In this document: one piece after another, positions 7,554-16,089 of the stretch
Position numbering within the stretch: position 1 is the first letter of the stretch
Layout: each line of letters opens with the position of its first letter
Assembly (NCBI GenBank): GCA_050115555.1
Contig: JASFQI010000006.1
Location: 1 to 35,721, forward strand
DNA length: 35,721 nucleotides
Origin: JASFQI01 sp050115555
GTDB taxonomy: Bacteria; Desulfobacterota; DSM-4660; Desulfatiglandales; HGW-15
Direction of reading: 5' to 3'
Position numbers and translations under genes: made by a program
Notes under the pieces: model-generated
Told to the model about the DNA's origin: nothing
Database searches by the model: none
What the model saw: only the letters and a program-made list of their open reading frames with translations

Positions 7554-8621
7554 ATGGTCAGACTGTTTTACGCGATGACAATCATCCTTTTGGCATGGGC
7601 CCCCGCCACACTTGCCGCCACATCCCTGCCCGCAGCGGATCTGTCGGGGGCCAAAGACTCCCCGCTGTTGGGACGTTATGCGGGTTCGCTCATCGTCTCC
7701 TACGAACACAAAGACTTCAACGAATTCACCATGCCGCTCTCCGCACTGGAGCGGGTCAAGGATAAGAGGGACTCTCACAACAATATCTATTTCGAACCGG
7801 AACAGAAAAAGACCGTGGAAGGCGAGCATTGGCGTCTGGTCTATCTCATGCCCGAGGGGGTGTCGCCTCTGGAGGTTGTGAGGAACTATCAGGAGGAGAT
7901 CGAGAGCAAAGGCGGAGAGATCGTCTATGAATGCAAGGGAATGGACTGTGGGGGCGATCCGAACCGGGGCAGCAGCGGCGGAGGCGGAGACATGAGTCTG
8001 TCTATGGTTCTGCGGCCTGACGAGCAGATCCAGGACGCGGCCTTTTCGCCCGGCTCCTGCACCCAGAGAGAGCGTATTTCCAATCAGCGGTACACTGTGG
8101 GAATCCTGAGCGAGAGCGGCGCCCACGTATCCGTCCTGGCCTACACGGTCCAGCCCGGACATTCGTGCAGGGCCTTCAAAGGGCGGACCGTTGCCGCGGT
8201 GGATATCATTCAGTCCAAAAAGCGTGAACAGAAAATGGTCGTCATTCAGGCCGAGGAAATGGCCGGGGAGATCTCCACCACTGGAAGCATTGCCCTCTAC
8301 GGGATCTTCTTCGATTTCAACAAGGCCGATATCAAACCTGAATCAGAGCCTACACTGGAACAGATCGCCAAGCTCCTGAAGGAAAATCCGGGAATGAACC
8401 TGATGGTCGTAGGTCATACGGACAACGTGGGAACGTTCGGCTTTAATATGGACTTGTCGCAGCGAAGGGCGAAATCGGTGGTGAATGCACTGGTTCGTCA
8501 ACACGGAATTGCTGCAAGCCGCCTTGCCCCCGTGGGTGTATCTTTTGCCTGCCCCATCGCCTCGAACAGGACCGACGAAGGAAGGGCAAAAAACCGCCGC
8601 GTGGAACTGGTGGAACAGTGA
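7554..8621 (+). CDS. OmpA-family protein with DUF4892-like N-terminal domain
   Basis: The 355-residue protein has a signal peptide (MVRLFYAMTIILLAWAPA, cleavage near residue 21). Residues ~35-215 resemble the DUF4892-type domain (MPLSALERV, then LVYLMPEGVSPLEVVRNYQ and YECKGMDCG with a paired-cysteine motif). Residues ~241-355 are an OmpA C-terminal peptidoglycan-binding domain: IFFDFNKADIKPES, VVGHTDNVG, LSQRRAKSVVNAL and a C-terminal NRRVELVE. It should be exported and bind the cell wall through the OmpA domain, in the periplasm or outer membrane. AAGGAG at 7541-7546 supports the ATG. Other envelope genes flank it. Confidence 0.9.
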   Translation: MVRLFYAMTIILLAWAPATLAATSLPAADLSGAKDSPLLGRYAGSLIVSYEHKDFNEFTMPLSALERVKDKRDSHNNIYFEPEQKKTVEGEHWRLVYLMPEGVSPLEVVRNYQEEIESKGGEIVYECKGMDCGGDPNRGSSGGGGDMSLSMVLRPDEQIQDAAFSPGSCTQRERISNQRYTVGILSESGAHVSVLAYTVQPGHSCRAFKGRTVAAVDIIQSKKREQKMVVIQAEEMAGEISTTGSIALYGIFFDFNKADIKPESEPTLEQIAKLLKENPGMNLMVVGHTDNVGTFGFNMDLSQRRAKSVVNALVRQHGIAASRLAPVGVSFACPIASNRTDEGRAKNRRVELVEQ

Positions 8622-8655
8622 TTCCCATGTAAAAGTGTGCGGGAGACGGACTGCT

Positions 8656-8678
8656 CAGGAGTCCCTCTTTTACTCCTG
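8656..8678. repeat. short hairpin between convergent genes
   Basis: CAGGAGT (8656-8662) pairs with ACTCCTG (8672-8678) around a nine-base loop rich in T. It lies 34 bases after the OmpA-like gene, whose neighbour is convergent. It may help end transcription, but there is no following T-run. The remaining ~140 bases to 8820 show nothing I can name. Confidence 0.35.
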
Positions 8679-8820
8679 GAATGGTCAAAACCCTCAGGTC
8701 CGCCGACATGGCCGGGGGACTGCCCAGGGGATTCATTCGGCTCGCGTCGGCCGCGGACGTTTTCCTGTGCGAAAAAGGGGACCACGACGGTGAAGCCCCA
8801 CGCTCTCCTGGGCGGGCAGT

Positions 8821-9852
8821 TTAGAAAATTTGAATTTCAGATACGGGGAATCCCCCCAGCAAGATGTGCACGTACAGCCGATCCGAATCCGCAATCGGCC
8901 CTGATTGAAAGGGCTCAACGAGCACAGGCCATTTCCCCGCCAGGGGGTACTGCTTGGAGGTCATGGTGTCCGGCAGAGAGCCCGGGCTTCGGGAAAAGCC
9001 GGTTCTCAGGTCCATGGAAGGGTTCACGCGATCCAGGAAAAAGACAAAGAGCACGTACTCTCCGCCGTTCTTTGCGTGATCCCGGAAGTCCGTGGAAGGA
9101 ATCGCGCGCTCTCTCACTTCCCGGAGGCTGTCGATCCCGCGATTGAAGGCCTCTGCATTCCGGGCCACTTCCTCCCTTGGAAGGATAAACACGACATGCC
9201 GGGGCTTTTCCGGATACAGGACGCTGGATGTCATCTCCTGAATGTCCAGGAGCGGCAGGTCACCTGCAATGGCCTCTGCGGTCTTCTCGTTGAAAACACC
9301 GTCCGGTTCGAGCCCGAGTTTCTTCTGATAGCCGATCACATCGTCCTTGAATTCTTCCCGGGCCTCAGGGGAGCCCTCCTCCATGGTTTTTGAAATCTCC
9401 ATCAGGGCCTTTTTCATGCAGGCACATTGCTCCTGATCCCCCTTACACAGGCTGAAGACCATGTGATTCCGGCTCAGGCCAATCCGTCCGGAAGGCCCCA
9501 TGGACTCGATCACCGCATCCAGAGAAAAGGAACCGGACTCCAGCTTCCGGTACCCGGTCACCACGAGACCGTTCTGCCTGAAGCGGCGGTTGCCTGTTCC
9601 TCCCTTGAACTCAATCCGGGTTTCCGGGCAGGTTTTCACGTAGGGGACCCTGTCGAGCCGATCCGCACGGGCCTCTTCCAGGGCACGAAGGGCCAGGTGA
9701 AGGACCGGATCGACCTCGTCGGGTCTCAGGGATTCCACTTTGGGTTTATCGCCTGCCAGCCTGTAGCTGAAGGATTGGATCGCAAACGCCTGTCCTGTAT
9801 AGAGGACTATTCCCAGGAAAGAAAGGAGCAGAAGCAGAATGAGCTTTTTCAT
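8821..9852 (-). CDS. exported protein with a peptidoglycan-binding-like motif, unknown function
   Basis: Start set at 9852 (MKKLILLLLL) because the signal peptide begins there and AGGGG lies a good distance before it; longer starts at 9858 or 9948 are possible. It gives 343 residues. The signal peptide ends at about QAFA (residue 24), with no lipobox. A short motif around residues 173-195 (YQKKLGLEPDGVFNEKTAEAI) matches the PG_binding_1 repeat, which binds cell wall. The rest (for example FNRGIDSLREVRERAIPSTDF and the C-terminal RLYVHILLGG) is not recognised. A cluster of cysteines, SLCKGDQEQCACMKK, might form a disulfide or metal site. Convergent to the OmpA-like gene and upstream of nothing recognisable; probably an envelope protein. 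Confidence 0.75.
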   Translation of the reverse strand: MKKLILLLLLSFLGIVLYTGQAFAIQSFSYRLAGDKPKVESLRPDEVDPVLHLALRALEEARADRLDRVPYVKTCPETRIEFKGGTGNRRFRQNGLVVTGYRKLESGSFSLDAVIESMGPSGRIGLSRNHMVFSLCKGDQEQCACMKKALMEISKTMEEGSPEAREEFKDDVIGYQKKLGLEPDGVFNEKTAEAIAGDLPLLDIQEMTSSVLYPEKPRHVVFILPREEVARNAEAFNRGIDSLREVRERAIPSTDFRDHAKNGGEYVLFVFFLDRVNPSMDLRTGFSRSPGSLPDTMTSKQYPLAGKWPVLVEPFQSGPIADSDRLYVHILLGGFPVSEIQIF

Positions 9853-9992
9853 CGCCATCCCCTGAAATCGAAGGAAATCACCCCGCATTCGCGGTAGGAG
9901 GATTGAACGAGCAAGGCCTTGTCGAGGCACGATACATCGAGCCGCCAAGGGTATGGGGGGTTTACGGCAGGACTCGACGCCTCATGACCTCA

Positions 9993-10703
9993 CTATCTCG
10001 TGGCCCGAGTCCCAGTTCTGCCCATCCAGCCAAAGACCCTGATCAGCCAGTATGAGGAATGGTATTCCGGCGTTCCATCTCTTTCGTAACTCACCGGCGG
10101 TAGGATATCATCCATGATGACCTGTATCACTTCGTCTTTCGCATCGCTTTCGTACCCTGAATCAGGGGTGTAACCTTCTGCATAGTGCAGACGAGTCGTC
10201 CTTTTGGGGGGCGCGGCCGACTGGTTCCCTTGGCTGCCGAGAATCCGATCCAGGATCCGGTCCACCTGCTCCTTGGTGTAGACGCCCATGGCCTCCCCCA
10301 CGAGGAGCTCTGCCAGAAAGTTGGCACCGGTCTGGTCCTCCTGGTCTCCCTTACCCCCATCCTCGGTCCCGGGTGAAGAACTCAGATTGCTTCCTCGAAT
10401 GCTCCCGTCGTTGGTAAACCGCACCCCCGAGCCGTTTCCATCCCCGCCGCCCGGGAGGCCGGATCCGCCCAATTCCCGGGAGGCATCGTCCGCCCCTTCC
10501 CGTTGGGTGTTCACGGCATTGTCGTCCATACCCTGCGGCATATGGTGGTCCTCTCCGCCCGTAGGGGCAGGCGTGCCCGAAGTGCCAGCCGGATGACCCC
10601 CGGGACCCACGCCGTGCTTGGAACAGCACCAACCGGGGGCCGCATACGCAAAACACACCACCACTACGAGTGCGATCAAACCGAGAATCCCTGAAGCTTT
10701 CAT
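9993..10703 (-). CDS. secreted Gly/Asp-rich protein of unknown function
   Basis: The ATG at 10703 has GGGAGGAGGGG just before it and starts a clear signal peptide (MKASGILGLIALVVVVCFAYA), giving 236 residues. After cleavage the mature protein begins near APGWCCSKHGVG, a CC-x-x-HG pattern found at the start of several small secreted proteins (YHYH/CCSHHGG type), followed by a long low-complexity Gly/Ser/Asp stretch (~40-125). A helical segment LLVGEAMGVYTKEQVDRIL follows. The C-terminus is acidic then aromatic. Its own promoter probably lies just above 10703. Same strand as the peptidoglycan-binding-like gene 140 bp downstream; they may be co-transcribed. I do not recognise the family. Confidence 0.65.
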   Translation of the reverse strand: MKASGILGLIALVVVVCFAYAAPGWCCSKHGVGPGGHPAGTSGTPAPTGGEDHHMPQGMDDNAVNTQREGADDASRELGGSGLPGGGDGNGSGVRFTNDGSIRGSNLSSSPGTEDGGKGDQEDQTGANFLAELLVGEAMGVYTKEQVDRILDRILGSQGNQSAAPPKRTTRLHYAEGYTPDSGYESDAKDEVIQVIMDDILPPVSYERDGTPEYHSSYWLIRVFGWMGRTGTRATR

Positions 10704-10936
10704 CGCCCCTCCTCCCTTCCGTGAATCCGTCGAGCCCACAAGGGTCTTTTTATTTGTAAGAATACGATGCGCGAAAAAACAGGATGTGTAAATGACCGCT
10801 GGAAAGCGATGCCGTTGAGATCGGAAATCGAAAGGGTGAACAAAAAAGATACCGCGTGCAGGATCGGGAGTGCAGGATTACGGCGTTTTCAGAATCTGTA
10901 AACAGTAAAATGGTACCCACGTAGAAGGATGCGTGT

Positions 10937-10972
10937 CAATAAAAAAGCCCGGCCGTAAACGACCGGATGGGC
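10937..10972 (-). terminator. intrinsic terminator on the minus strand
   Basis: Read on the minus strand, CCGGTCG pairs with CGGCCGG (one G-T pair) around TTTA, and six T follow (complement of 10941-10946). It would stop minus-strand transcripts coming from the J-domain operon at 11243-12308, which ends about 270 bases before it. Confidence 0.6.
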
Positions 10973-11242
10973 AAAGGGAAGGCCCTTTGAAGGCGAACGA
11001 TGCATTTATGTAGATACGAAATGATCTAAATGGATATGTGGAGCTTGGTCAATCAGGGAAAACCCAGATCGATACGGCCGCTGTGAACGCGGCAACCGTT
11101 TCGGTCCTGACCTGGATCCTTCCCTTGAAGTCATTCTCAGCAGGGGAGATCTTCTCCTTCTCCGCTTGGTGTTGAAGTCACCCAGCAGAGAAGGAGTTTC
11201 GCAAATCTCCCCCGGCCCATGAAACGGCCCGAGGTCTTAGCT
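10973..11242. other. intergenic region with a long imperfect inverted repeat
   Basis: No gene is seen. GGGGAGATCTTCTCCTTCTC (11143-11162) is partly complementary to 11188-11212 (GAGAAGGAG ... AAATCTCCCC), with a few unpaired bases, so the transcript could fold into a long hairpin just after the end of the small helical-protein gene. The region 10704-10936 also lacks a gene and probably holds the promoter of the secreted Gly/Asp-rich protein. Confidence 0.45.
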
Positions 11243-11608
11243 TCAGTTCGTGGACGCCGCATCAGGTTCTTCAGGGGCTTCCTCTGCCTTGTTTTCGGTC
11301 AACTCCCGCGAAAGACGCTGATCGATTCGAACGATGTGGGCTTCGCTCTCGGCAAGCTCCAGAAGGAGGTCTTTGATTTCCAGCTTTTCAACAATGTCGT
11401 TCAGTCTTTCTGCGGAAATTTTTTCATAGACTGCATTCCCGAGTGTCGCCAGTTGCCTCGTGATCAGCGTTTCCAGCCGGGCCTTCTCCCGCCGTAATCG
11501 GGTGAGTTCTATCCCCTCACCCGCCTTTTCCGTGATGACATGAACAGCGGTCAACGCGGAATCAAAACCGGCTTCCATTCCTCTTTGGACTCGATCCCAT
11601 AGCTTCAT
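11243..11608 (-). CDS. small helical (coiled-coil) protein, unknown function
   Basis: Start placed at 11608 because GGAGGG precedes this ATG at good spacing; an earlier ATG at 11665 would overlap the end of the previous gene. The 121-residue product is almost entirely predicted helix: MKLWDRVQRGMEAGFDSA, then heptad-like LTRLRREKARLETLITRQLA, a middle NDIVEKLEIKDLLLELAESE and an acidic tail (EEAPEEPDAAS). No signal peptide or membrane segment is seen. It lies 43 bp after the J-domain gene on the same strand and is probably its operon partner, so a role as a chaperone-associated or scaffold protein is possible, but this is guesswork. Confidence 0.7.
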   Translation of the reverse strand: MKLWDRVQRGMEAGFDSALTAVHVITEKAGEGIELTRLRREKARLETLITRQLATLGNAVYEKISAERLNDIVEKLEIKDLLLELAESEAHIVRIDQRLSRELTENKAEEAPEEPDAASTN

Positions 11609-11651
11609 TTGCGTTCCCTCCATGCTCATATTGAGCGGGTCAAAGGAATTC

Positions 11652-12308
11652 TCAATCCGAACCAATGTAAAAGACCATATTCAAATCGACATCCCTGAGA
11701 CCAATATCCTCCAGAGACACCGTGATTTTCGTTCCATGGGTCACGTTCGGTGGGATGCTCAGCGTGATCTCCCGTTCTCTGCGCACCCTTCCGTATCCGC
11801 GGCACACCGGGCAGAAGAGATCCTCCCACACGCCGGATTTCCCGCACCTCGGACAGGGTTCCAGCACGGGAATCGGGATCGGGAAAAGCCCTCCACGGGC
11901 GGCTTCCATCGGCGTCAGGATGGCCTCATAATAGAGGTCCTTTGCCTGGCCTCTGCGGGGGCCCGGGTCAAAAAATCCCGGGAGAAACCCTTCCAAGAAC
12001 TCGTCTGTCGAGGAAAAGAACCGGTCCTCCATCTCGTTCCATTGCGCATTTCTGGCACGGACGATCTCGGGCTTGTGCCTGCCCCTGAGGGAGGATCCCT
12101 CTCTTTCCAGTGCCGCGTCATATTGCCTTCGCTTGGTTTCATCACTCAGGATCTCATAGGCCTCCCTGATTTTCAGGAACCGTTCTTTGCTCTCCTGGCT
12201 CGGAGTGACATCCGGGTGGTGTTTTTTCACCACGGACCGGTAGGCCTTTTTGATTTTTTCCAGGCTCGCCCCTTTGCCGATTCCAAGGACCACATAATAA
12301 TCCTGCAT
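11652..12308 (-). CDS. J-domain (DnaJ-like) co-chaperone with reduced zinc finger
   Basis: The 218-residue protein begins with a complete J-domain (residues ~3-65) including the HPD signature at 31-33 needed to stimulate DnaK ATPase. After a charged linker rich in Phe (FLEGFLPGFFDPG) comes a single pair of zinc-binding motifs, Cys152/155 (CPRC) and Cys166/169 (CPVC), instead of the four CXXCXGXG repeats of DnaJ. A short beta-domain segment ends the protein (ITLSIPPNVTHGTKITVSL). It is therefore shorter than DnaJ (~375 residues) and CbpA and probably recruits DnaK to a particular client. The gene leads a two-gene minus-strand unit with the small helical protein. Confidence 0.88.
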   Translation of the reverse strand: MQDYYVVLGIGKGASLEKIKKAYRSVVKKHHPDVTPSQESKERFLKIREAYEILSDETKRRQYDAALEREGSSLRGRHKPEIVRARNAQWNEMEDRFFSSTDEFLEGFLPGFFDPGPRRGQAKDLYYEAILTPMEAARGGLFPIPIPVLEPCPRCGKSGVWEDLFCPVCRGYGRVRREREITLSIPPNVTHGTKITVSLEDIGLRDVDLNMVFYIGSD

Positions 12309-12683
12309 CGTTCTATCCCCACAAAATGCATCCCTGGCGTTCGAAAAAAAAGCCCTTCGAACAGCATCCTAAAATCCATCATCAGCGACTTTGATCAACC
12401 GTTTCCAGGGCTTTCTCAAGAGCGCCCCCATAGAGGCGCACTCTTCTCCCAATAATCATCCCAATGCGCTTGTCAAGAGGAACTGCAAGGCGGGAAGGGG
12501 GATCACGGGCCGCTCCGTTTTTCGGAGATCTCCCTGGGGACAAAGACTCTCTACGATGCGAGATCCCATTGCGACGGGTTTATGACGCAGATGTTTTCAT
12601 TGATTTTGAAGCGGTTGGAGGAAAGGGAGGCAAATCCAGGAGCGTCGCAAGGTGCAGCTCGCCCGCAAACCATTTGATCTAAC
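12309..12683. other. gene-free control region between divergent units
   Basis: No gene is supportable; short plus-strand frames (12391-12585, 12464-12682) lack ribosome binding sites and family features. The left part must hold the promoter of the J-domain unit; the right part should hold activator sites for the sigma-54 promoter at 12684. I looked for copies of the 21-bp-phased sites found at 17534-17591 and saw none that was clear. A small hairpin CTCCG-TTTTT-CGGAG lies at 12513-12527. Confidence 0.45.
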
Positions 12684-12699
12684 TGGCATTTATCTTGCA
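12684..12699 (+). promoter_or_regulatory. sigma-54 promoter for the hybrid kinase gene
   Basis: TGGCATTTATCTTGCA fits the -24/-12 pattern TGGCAC-N5-TTGC with the invariant GG (12685-12686) and GC (12697-12698) at the correct 10-base spacing. Transcription would start at about 12709-12711. This rules out the TTG at 12695 as a translation start because it lies inside the -12 element. Confidence 0.8.
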
Positions 12700-12763
12700 T
12701 TCGTTCCAGTTTTTCAAATCGTATGGTGAATTCGGGCGAATCCCCTACAGAAAGCTGCGAAGG

Positions 12764-15700
12764 ATGCCCGAGCGAAGCATTTTCAAAGACGTCCTGTGCC
12801 CTCTACACATGGAGCCTGAAAACATGGAAAACCTCATTCCCTTGCCTTTTTCCAATGACAGCCAGCGCGCCCTCCATCCCCTTTACCAGGGATGGGCGGG
12901 CAACGGGGAGGTTCCCGAGCAAAACGAGCAGAGCTACCGTCAACTGAGTGAACTCTTGCACGACATCCTCTTTGTTTACGAGGCCTCCGGGAAAATACGG
13001 TTCATCAATCGAGCCGGCTGGAAAATCCTGGATGCCCAAGGACCCGATGAGGTCATCGGCAGGAATCTTTTCGATTTCATCCATCCGGAGGATGCGCCGG
13101 AGTTCTTAAAACGCTTCACCCACGTGACAAAAAAAGGAGGGACCTTCTCTCCCGCGATTCACCGTATCACTACACTGGAAAGGAGGGAGGTCTACCTGGA
13201 ATCCGGCGGAGGTCCCCTTGTTCACGAAGGAGAGACCTGCGTATACGTGGTTTCCCACGATGTCACCCGTGAGAAACAGATGGAGAAACGGATCAAAAAG
13301 GAACAGGACGCCCTGAAAAAATTGATTTTCCTGAACCCCTTTCCCGTTTTTCTTTACAGCGATAAGGGGAGGTGCGTGCGAGGCAACCAGGCCTATCTGG
13401 ATCTGTTCGGGAAAGAACCCCCGCCGGACTACTGCTTCTTCCAAGACCCCGTCTTGATACGCGCCGGGTTTAAGAATGAATTGATGAAACTGAAGAGCGG
13501 CCAACCGTGCCATATCCAGGAGGTGTGGTACAATCCGCGCGACGTGGACCCCGAGGCCCCGGACCGTCCTCGGTGTGTAAGCCTTTCCAGTTTTCCGGTG
13601 TACTCGGAGGAAGGGAGGGTCGAGTCCTTTGTGGGCATGCTTCGAGACATTACCCCGCAAAAAAGCGCCGAAATGAGCCTCCGCATCAGTGAGGAAAAGT
13701 TCACCAAGGCCATTCAACTGAGTCCCCTGATTATGGTGATGACCAGGCTTCGCGACGGCCAGTTGATGGATTTCAATGAGGCCTTCGAGAAATTCATCGG
13801 ATGCGATCGTGACGAGCTCGTTGGAAAGACGTCGATTGATCTGGGATTTTGGGAGCGCCCGGAAGACCGCGAGCGTTTTATACAGGCTTTGAACCATGGA
13901 GAATTGCCTATTCAAGCCCCCATACGGACAGGATCGGGCGAAAAACGCATGGTACGCTTTTTCGGTGAGAGGATCAGCGCCGGCCCGGAACCATGCCTTC
14001 TCCTCGTGATGGAGGACATCACGGAGCAGCTGGAAGCCAGAGAGGAGCTGCAGCGTTCACAGGAGAGCTACCGCCAGATCTTCAACTCGGTCACGGAAAT
14101 GATTTCCGTTCATGATCCTGAAAACGGGGCCATCCTGGATGTCAACAGGGCATGGCTCGATGCAATGGGCTATACGAAAGAGGAGGTTCTCGGCAAGACG
14201 ATTGACTCCTTTTGCGTGGAAAATGAATCCGACGCTTGTCAGAGTACAAACAGCTGGATTCAGAGAGCGAATCAAGAAGGACCGCAAACTGCGGAGTGGG
14301 TTGCGAGAAATAAGGACGGCCGGGTCATGTGGAATGAAGTGACCCTAAAGCCTGCATCCATCGGGGGACGGGAAAGCGTGGTCGCCGTGGTTCGGGATAT
14401 CACGGATCGAAAATCCATGGAGGCCCAGCTGAACAAGGAAAGAGAAACCCTCGAGAACATCATTGACATGAACCCATATGCCATCGCTTTCTACATTGAG
14501 AACCTGACCGAGCTCGATGCCACCAGGAAAGCCTTGATCGAAAGCGAAAGCAAGTATCGAAGCGTGGTGGAAAACAGCAACGACGGAATCCTTGTGCTCC
14601 AGGGAGACGCCATCCAATATGCGAACTCCCAGGTTTCCGCCATGACCGGGGTTCCCATCCCGTATCTACTGGACCAACCGTTTGTGGAATGCATTCCATC
14701 CGAGGAGGCACCCTGTATCATGGAATTCGTCAACAAAGGCAGCACCGGCTCGGCCACCCCAGCCCGGCTCGAAGCCGAGCTGATGCACAAGGACGGGACG
14801 TGCGTGGAAGTGGAGATTACCTCCAACACGATCCCCTTTGAAGGGCAAAGCGCCCATCTCGTGGTACTCCGGGATATCAGTAGGCGAAAAGTCTATGAAA
14901 AGCGACTTTTTCAAGGCCAGAAAATGGAGGCCATCGGCACGCTTGCCGGGGGCATTGCACATGACTTCAATAACATCCTTACCCCCATTCTCGGATTCAC
15001 CGAGATGACCATGAATGCCCTGGATCCCAAGGACAAGCCCTATCAGAACCTGGAGCAGGTATTCACGGCGGCCCAGCGTGCCGAAAATCTGGTAAAACAA
15101 ATCCTGGCCTTCAGCCGGCAGCGGGACTACGAGAAGAAACCCTTCCAGATTGCGCCCCTTGTTACTGAGGTGATCAAGCTCCTCCGGGCAAGCCTCCCGA
15201 CCACAATCGATATTAAACTGGATCTTCTAAAGGACATCCGCCCAATTATCGCGGATCCCACAGGGGTTCACCAAATCCTGATGAACCTCTGCACCAACGC
15301 CTATCATGCCATGAGAGAGCAGGGCGGCGTGCTGAGCCTGACGTTCGAGGAGACGGAAGTGGGTGACGGGGATCAGGATGAATGGGGTCAGATCGCTCCC
15401 GGCACGTACCTGAGAATGGCGGTATGCGATACAGGGTACGGCATGGAAAAGGAGGTGCTGGAGAAGATATTCCGCCCCTACTTCACGACCAAGGCCGAAG
15501 GGGAAGGAACCGGAATGGGGCTTGCCGTGGTTCACGGCATTGTCAAGTCTCACGAAGGACGGATCAGCGTATACAGCGAACCGGGAAAAGGAACGGCCTT
15601 TCATGTCTTTCTCCCCATGTTCAATGGCTTGGAGGAGGATGAGGATGCTCTTCCCGCACCGGTGCTTTCCGAGCCGGCCATGAGAGGACATGAGCACGTC

Positions 15701-16087
15701 CTGGTGGTGGATGATGAGGAATCGATCCTCACCATGGTGCAGCAAAGCCTGACCGACCTTGGATACGAAGTCACGGCATACATGCTCTCCGAAGATGCTT
15801 TCCAGGCATTTGAGCAGCAGCCGGGAAAGTTCGACCTCGTGATCACGGACCAGACCATGCCCCACATGACCGGCATGGAGCTTGCCCAAAAGGCCATGCG
15901 CATCCGGCCCGACATCCCCGTGGTCCTCCTCACGGGTTACAGTGAGATTGTGACCCGCGAAAGCGCAGCAACCCTGGGCATTCGTGAGTTCATCATGAAG
16001 CCCGTGTTGACGAGCCGGCTGGCAAAAGCCATTCGGCGTGTTCTGGATGCGAATGACGGTTCCCAAACCAAAACGGCGGAGCGTTGA
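12764..16087 (+). CDS. hybrid histidine kinase with multiple PAS domains and C-terminal receiver
   Basis: Starting from ATG 12764 (start uncertain; ATG 12809 also possible) the protein has 1107 residues. No membrane segment is seen, so it is a cytoplasmic sensor. PAS-type domains lie at about 60-170, 185-300, 310-425, 435-550 and 595-710. Between the last two a stump (NIIDMNPYAIAFYIENLTEL, ~565-585) looks like a PAS domain with its core deleted. HisKA follows with the phospho-acceptor His733 (GGIAHDFNNIL), then the ATPase domain with N box NLCTNAYHAM (841-850), DTGYGM and GTGMGLAVVHG. A receiver domain (~977-1095) has acidic residues VVDDEES, phospho-acceptor Asp1029 (VITDQTMP) and a KP pair. 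The response-regulator gene starts 2 bp after the stop, so the two are translationally linked. Transcribed from a sigma-54 promoter. Confidence 0.9.
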   Translation: MPERSIFKDVLCPLHMEPENMENLIPLPFSNDSQRALHPLYQGWAGNGEVPEQNEQSYRQLSELLHDILFVYEASGKIRFINRAGWKILDAQGPDEVIGRNLFDFIHPEDAPEFLKRFTHVTKKGGTFSPAIHRITTLERREVYLESGGGPLVHEGETCVYVVSHDVTREKQMEKRIKKEQDALKKLIFLNPFPVFLYSDKGRCVRGNQAYLDLFGKEPPPDYCFFQDPVLIRAGFKNELMKLKSGQPCHIQEVWYNPRDVDPEAPDRPRCVSLSSFPVYSEEGRVESFVGMLRDITPQKSAEMSLRISEEKFTKAIQLSPLIMVMTRLRDGQLMDFNEAFEKFIGCDRDELVGKTSIDLGFWERPEDRERFIQALNHGELPIQAPIRTGSGEKRMVRFFGERISAGPEPCLLLVMEDITEQLEAREELQRSQESYRQIFNSVTEMISVHDPENGAILDVNRAWLDAMGYTKEEVLGKTIDSFCVENESDACQSTNSWIQRANQEGPQTAEWVARNKDGRVMWNEVTLKPASIGGRESVVAVVRDITDRKSMEAQLNKERETLENIIDMNPYAIAFYIENLTELDATRKALIESESKYRSVVENSNDGILVLQGDAIQYANSQVSAMTGVPIPYLLDQPFVECIPSEEAPCIMEFVNKGSTGSATPARLEAELMHKDGTCVEVEITSNTIPFEGQSAHLVVLRDISRRKVYEKRLFQGQKMEAIGTLAGGIAHDFNNILTPILGFTEMTMNALDPKDKPYQNLEQVFTAAQRAENLVKQILAFSRQRDYEKKPFQIAPLVTEVIKLLRASLPTTIDIKLDLLKDIRPIIADPTGVHQILMNLCTNAYHAMREQGGVLSLTFEETEVGDGDQDEWGQIAPGTYLRMAVCDTGYGMEKEVLEKIFRPYFTTKAEGEGTGMGLAVVHGIVKSHEGRISVYSEPGKGTAFHVFLPMFNGLEEDEDALPAPVLSEPAMRGHEHVLVVDDEESILTMVQQSLTDLGYEVTAYMLSEDAFQAFEQQPGKFDLVITDQTMPHMTGMELAQKAMRIRPDIPVVLLTGYSEIVTRESAATLGIREFIMKPVLTSRLAKAIRRVLDANDGSQTKTAER

Positions 16088-16089
16088 AC

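Noticed and set aside
7279..7578. 99-codon plus-strand frame
   Set aside because: The AAGGAG touches the ATG, the product is Arg/Lys/Ser-rich without motifs, and it runs over the start of the OmpA-like gene.
12695..12763. TTG at 12695 as the start of the hybrid kinase
   Set aside because: The TTG lies in the -12 element of the sigma-54 promoter, upstream of the predicted transcription start.
16084..16089. TTG at 16084 as the start of the response regulator
   Set aside because: The ATG at 16090 has better ribosome-binding-site spacing and starts the receiver domain directly.
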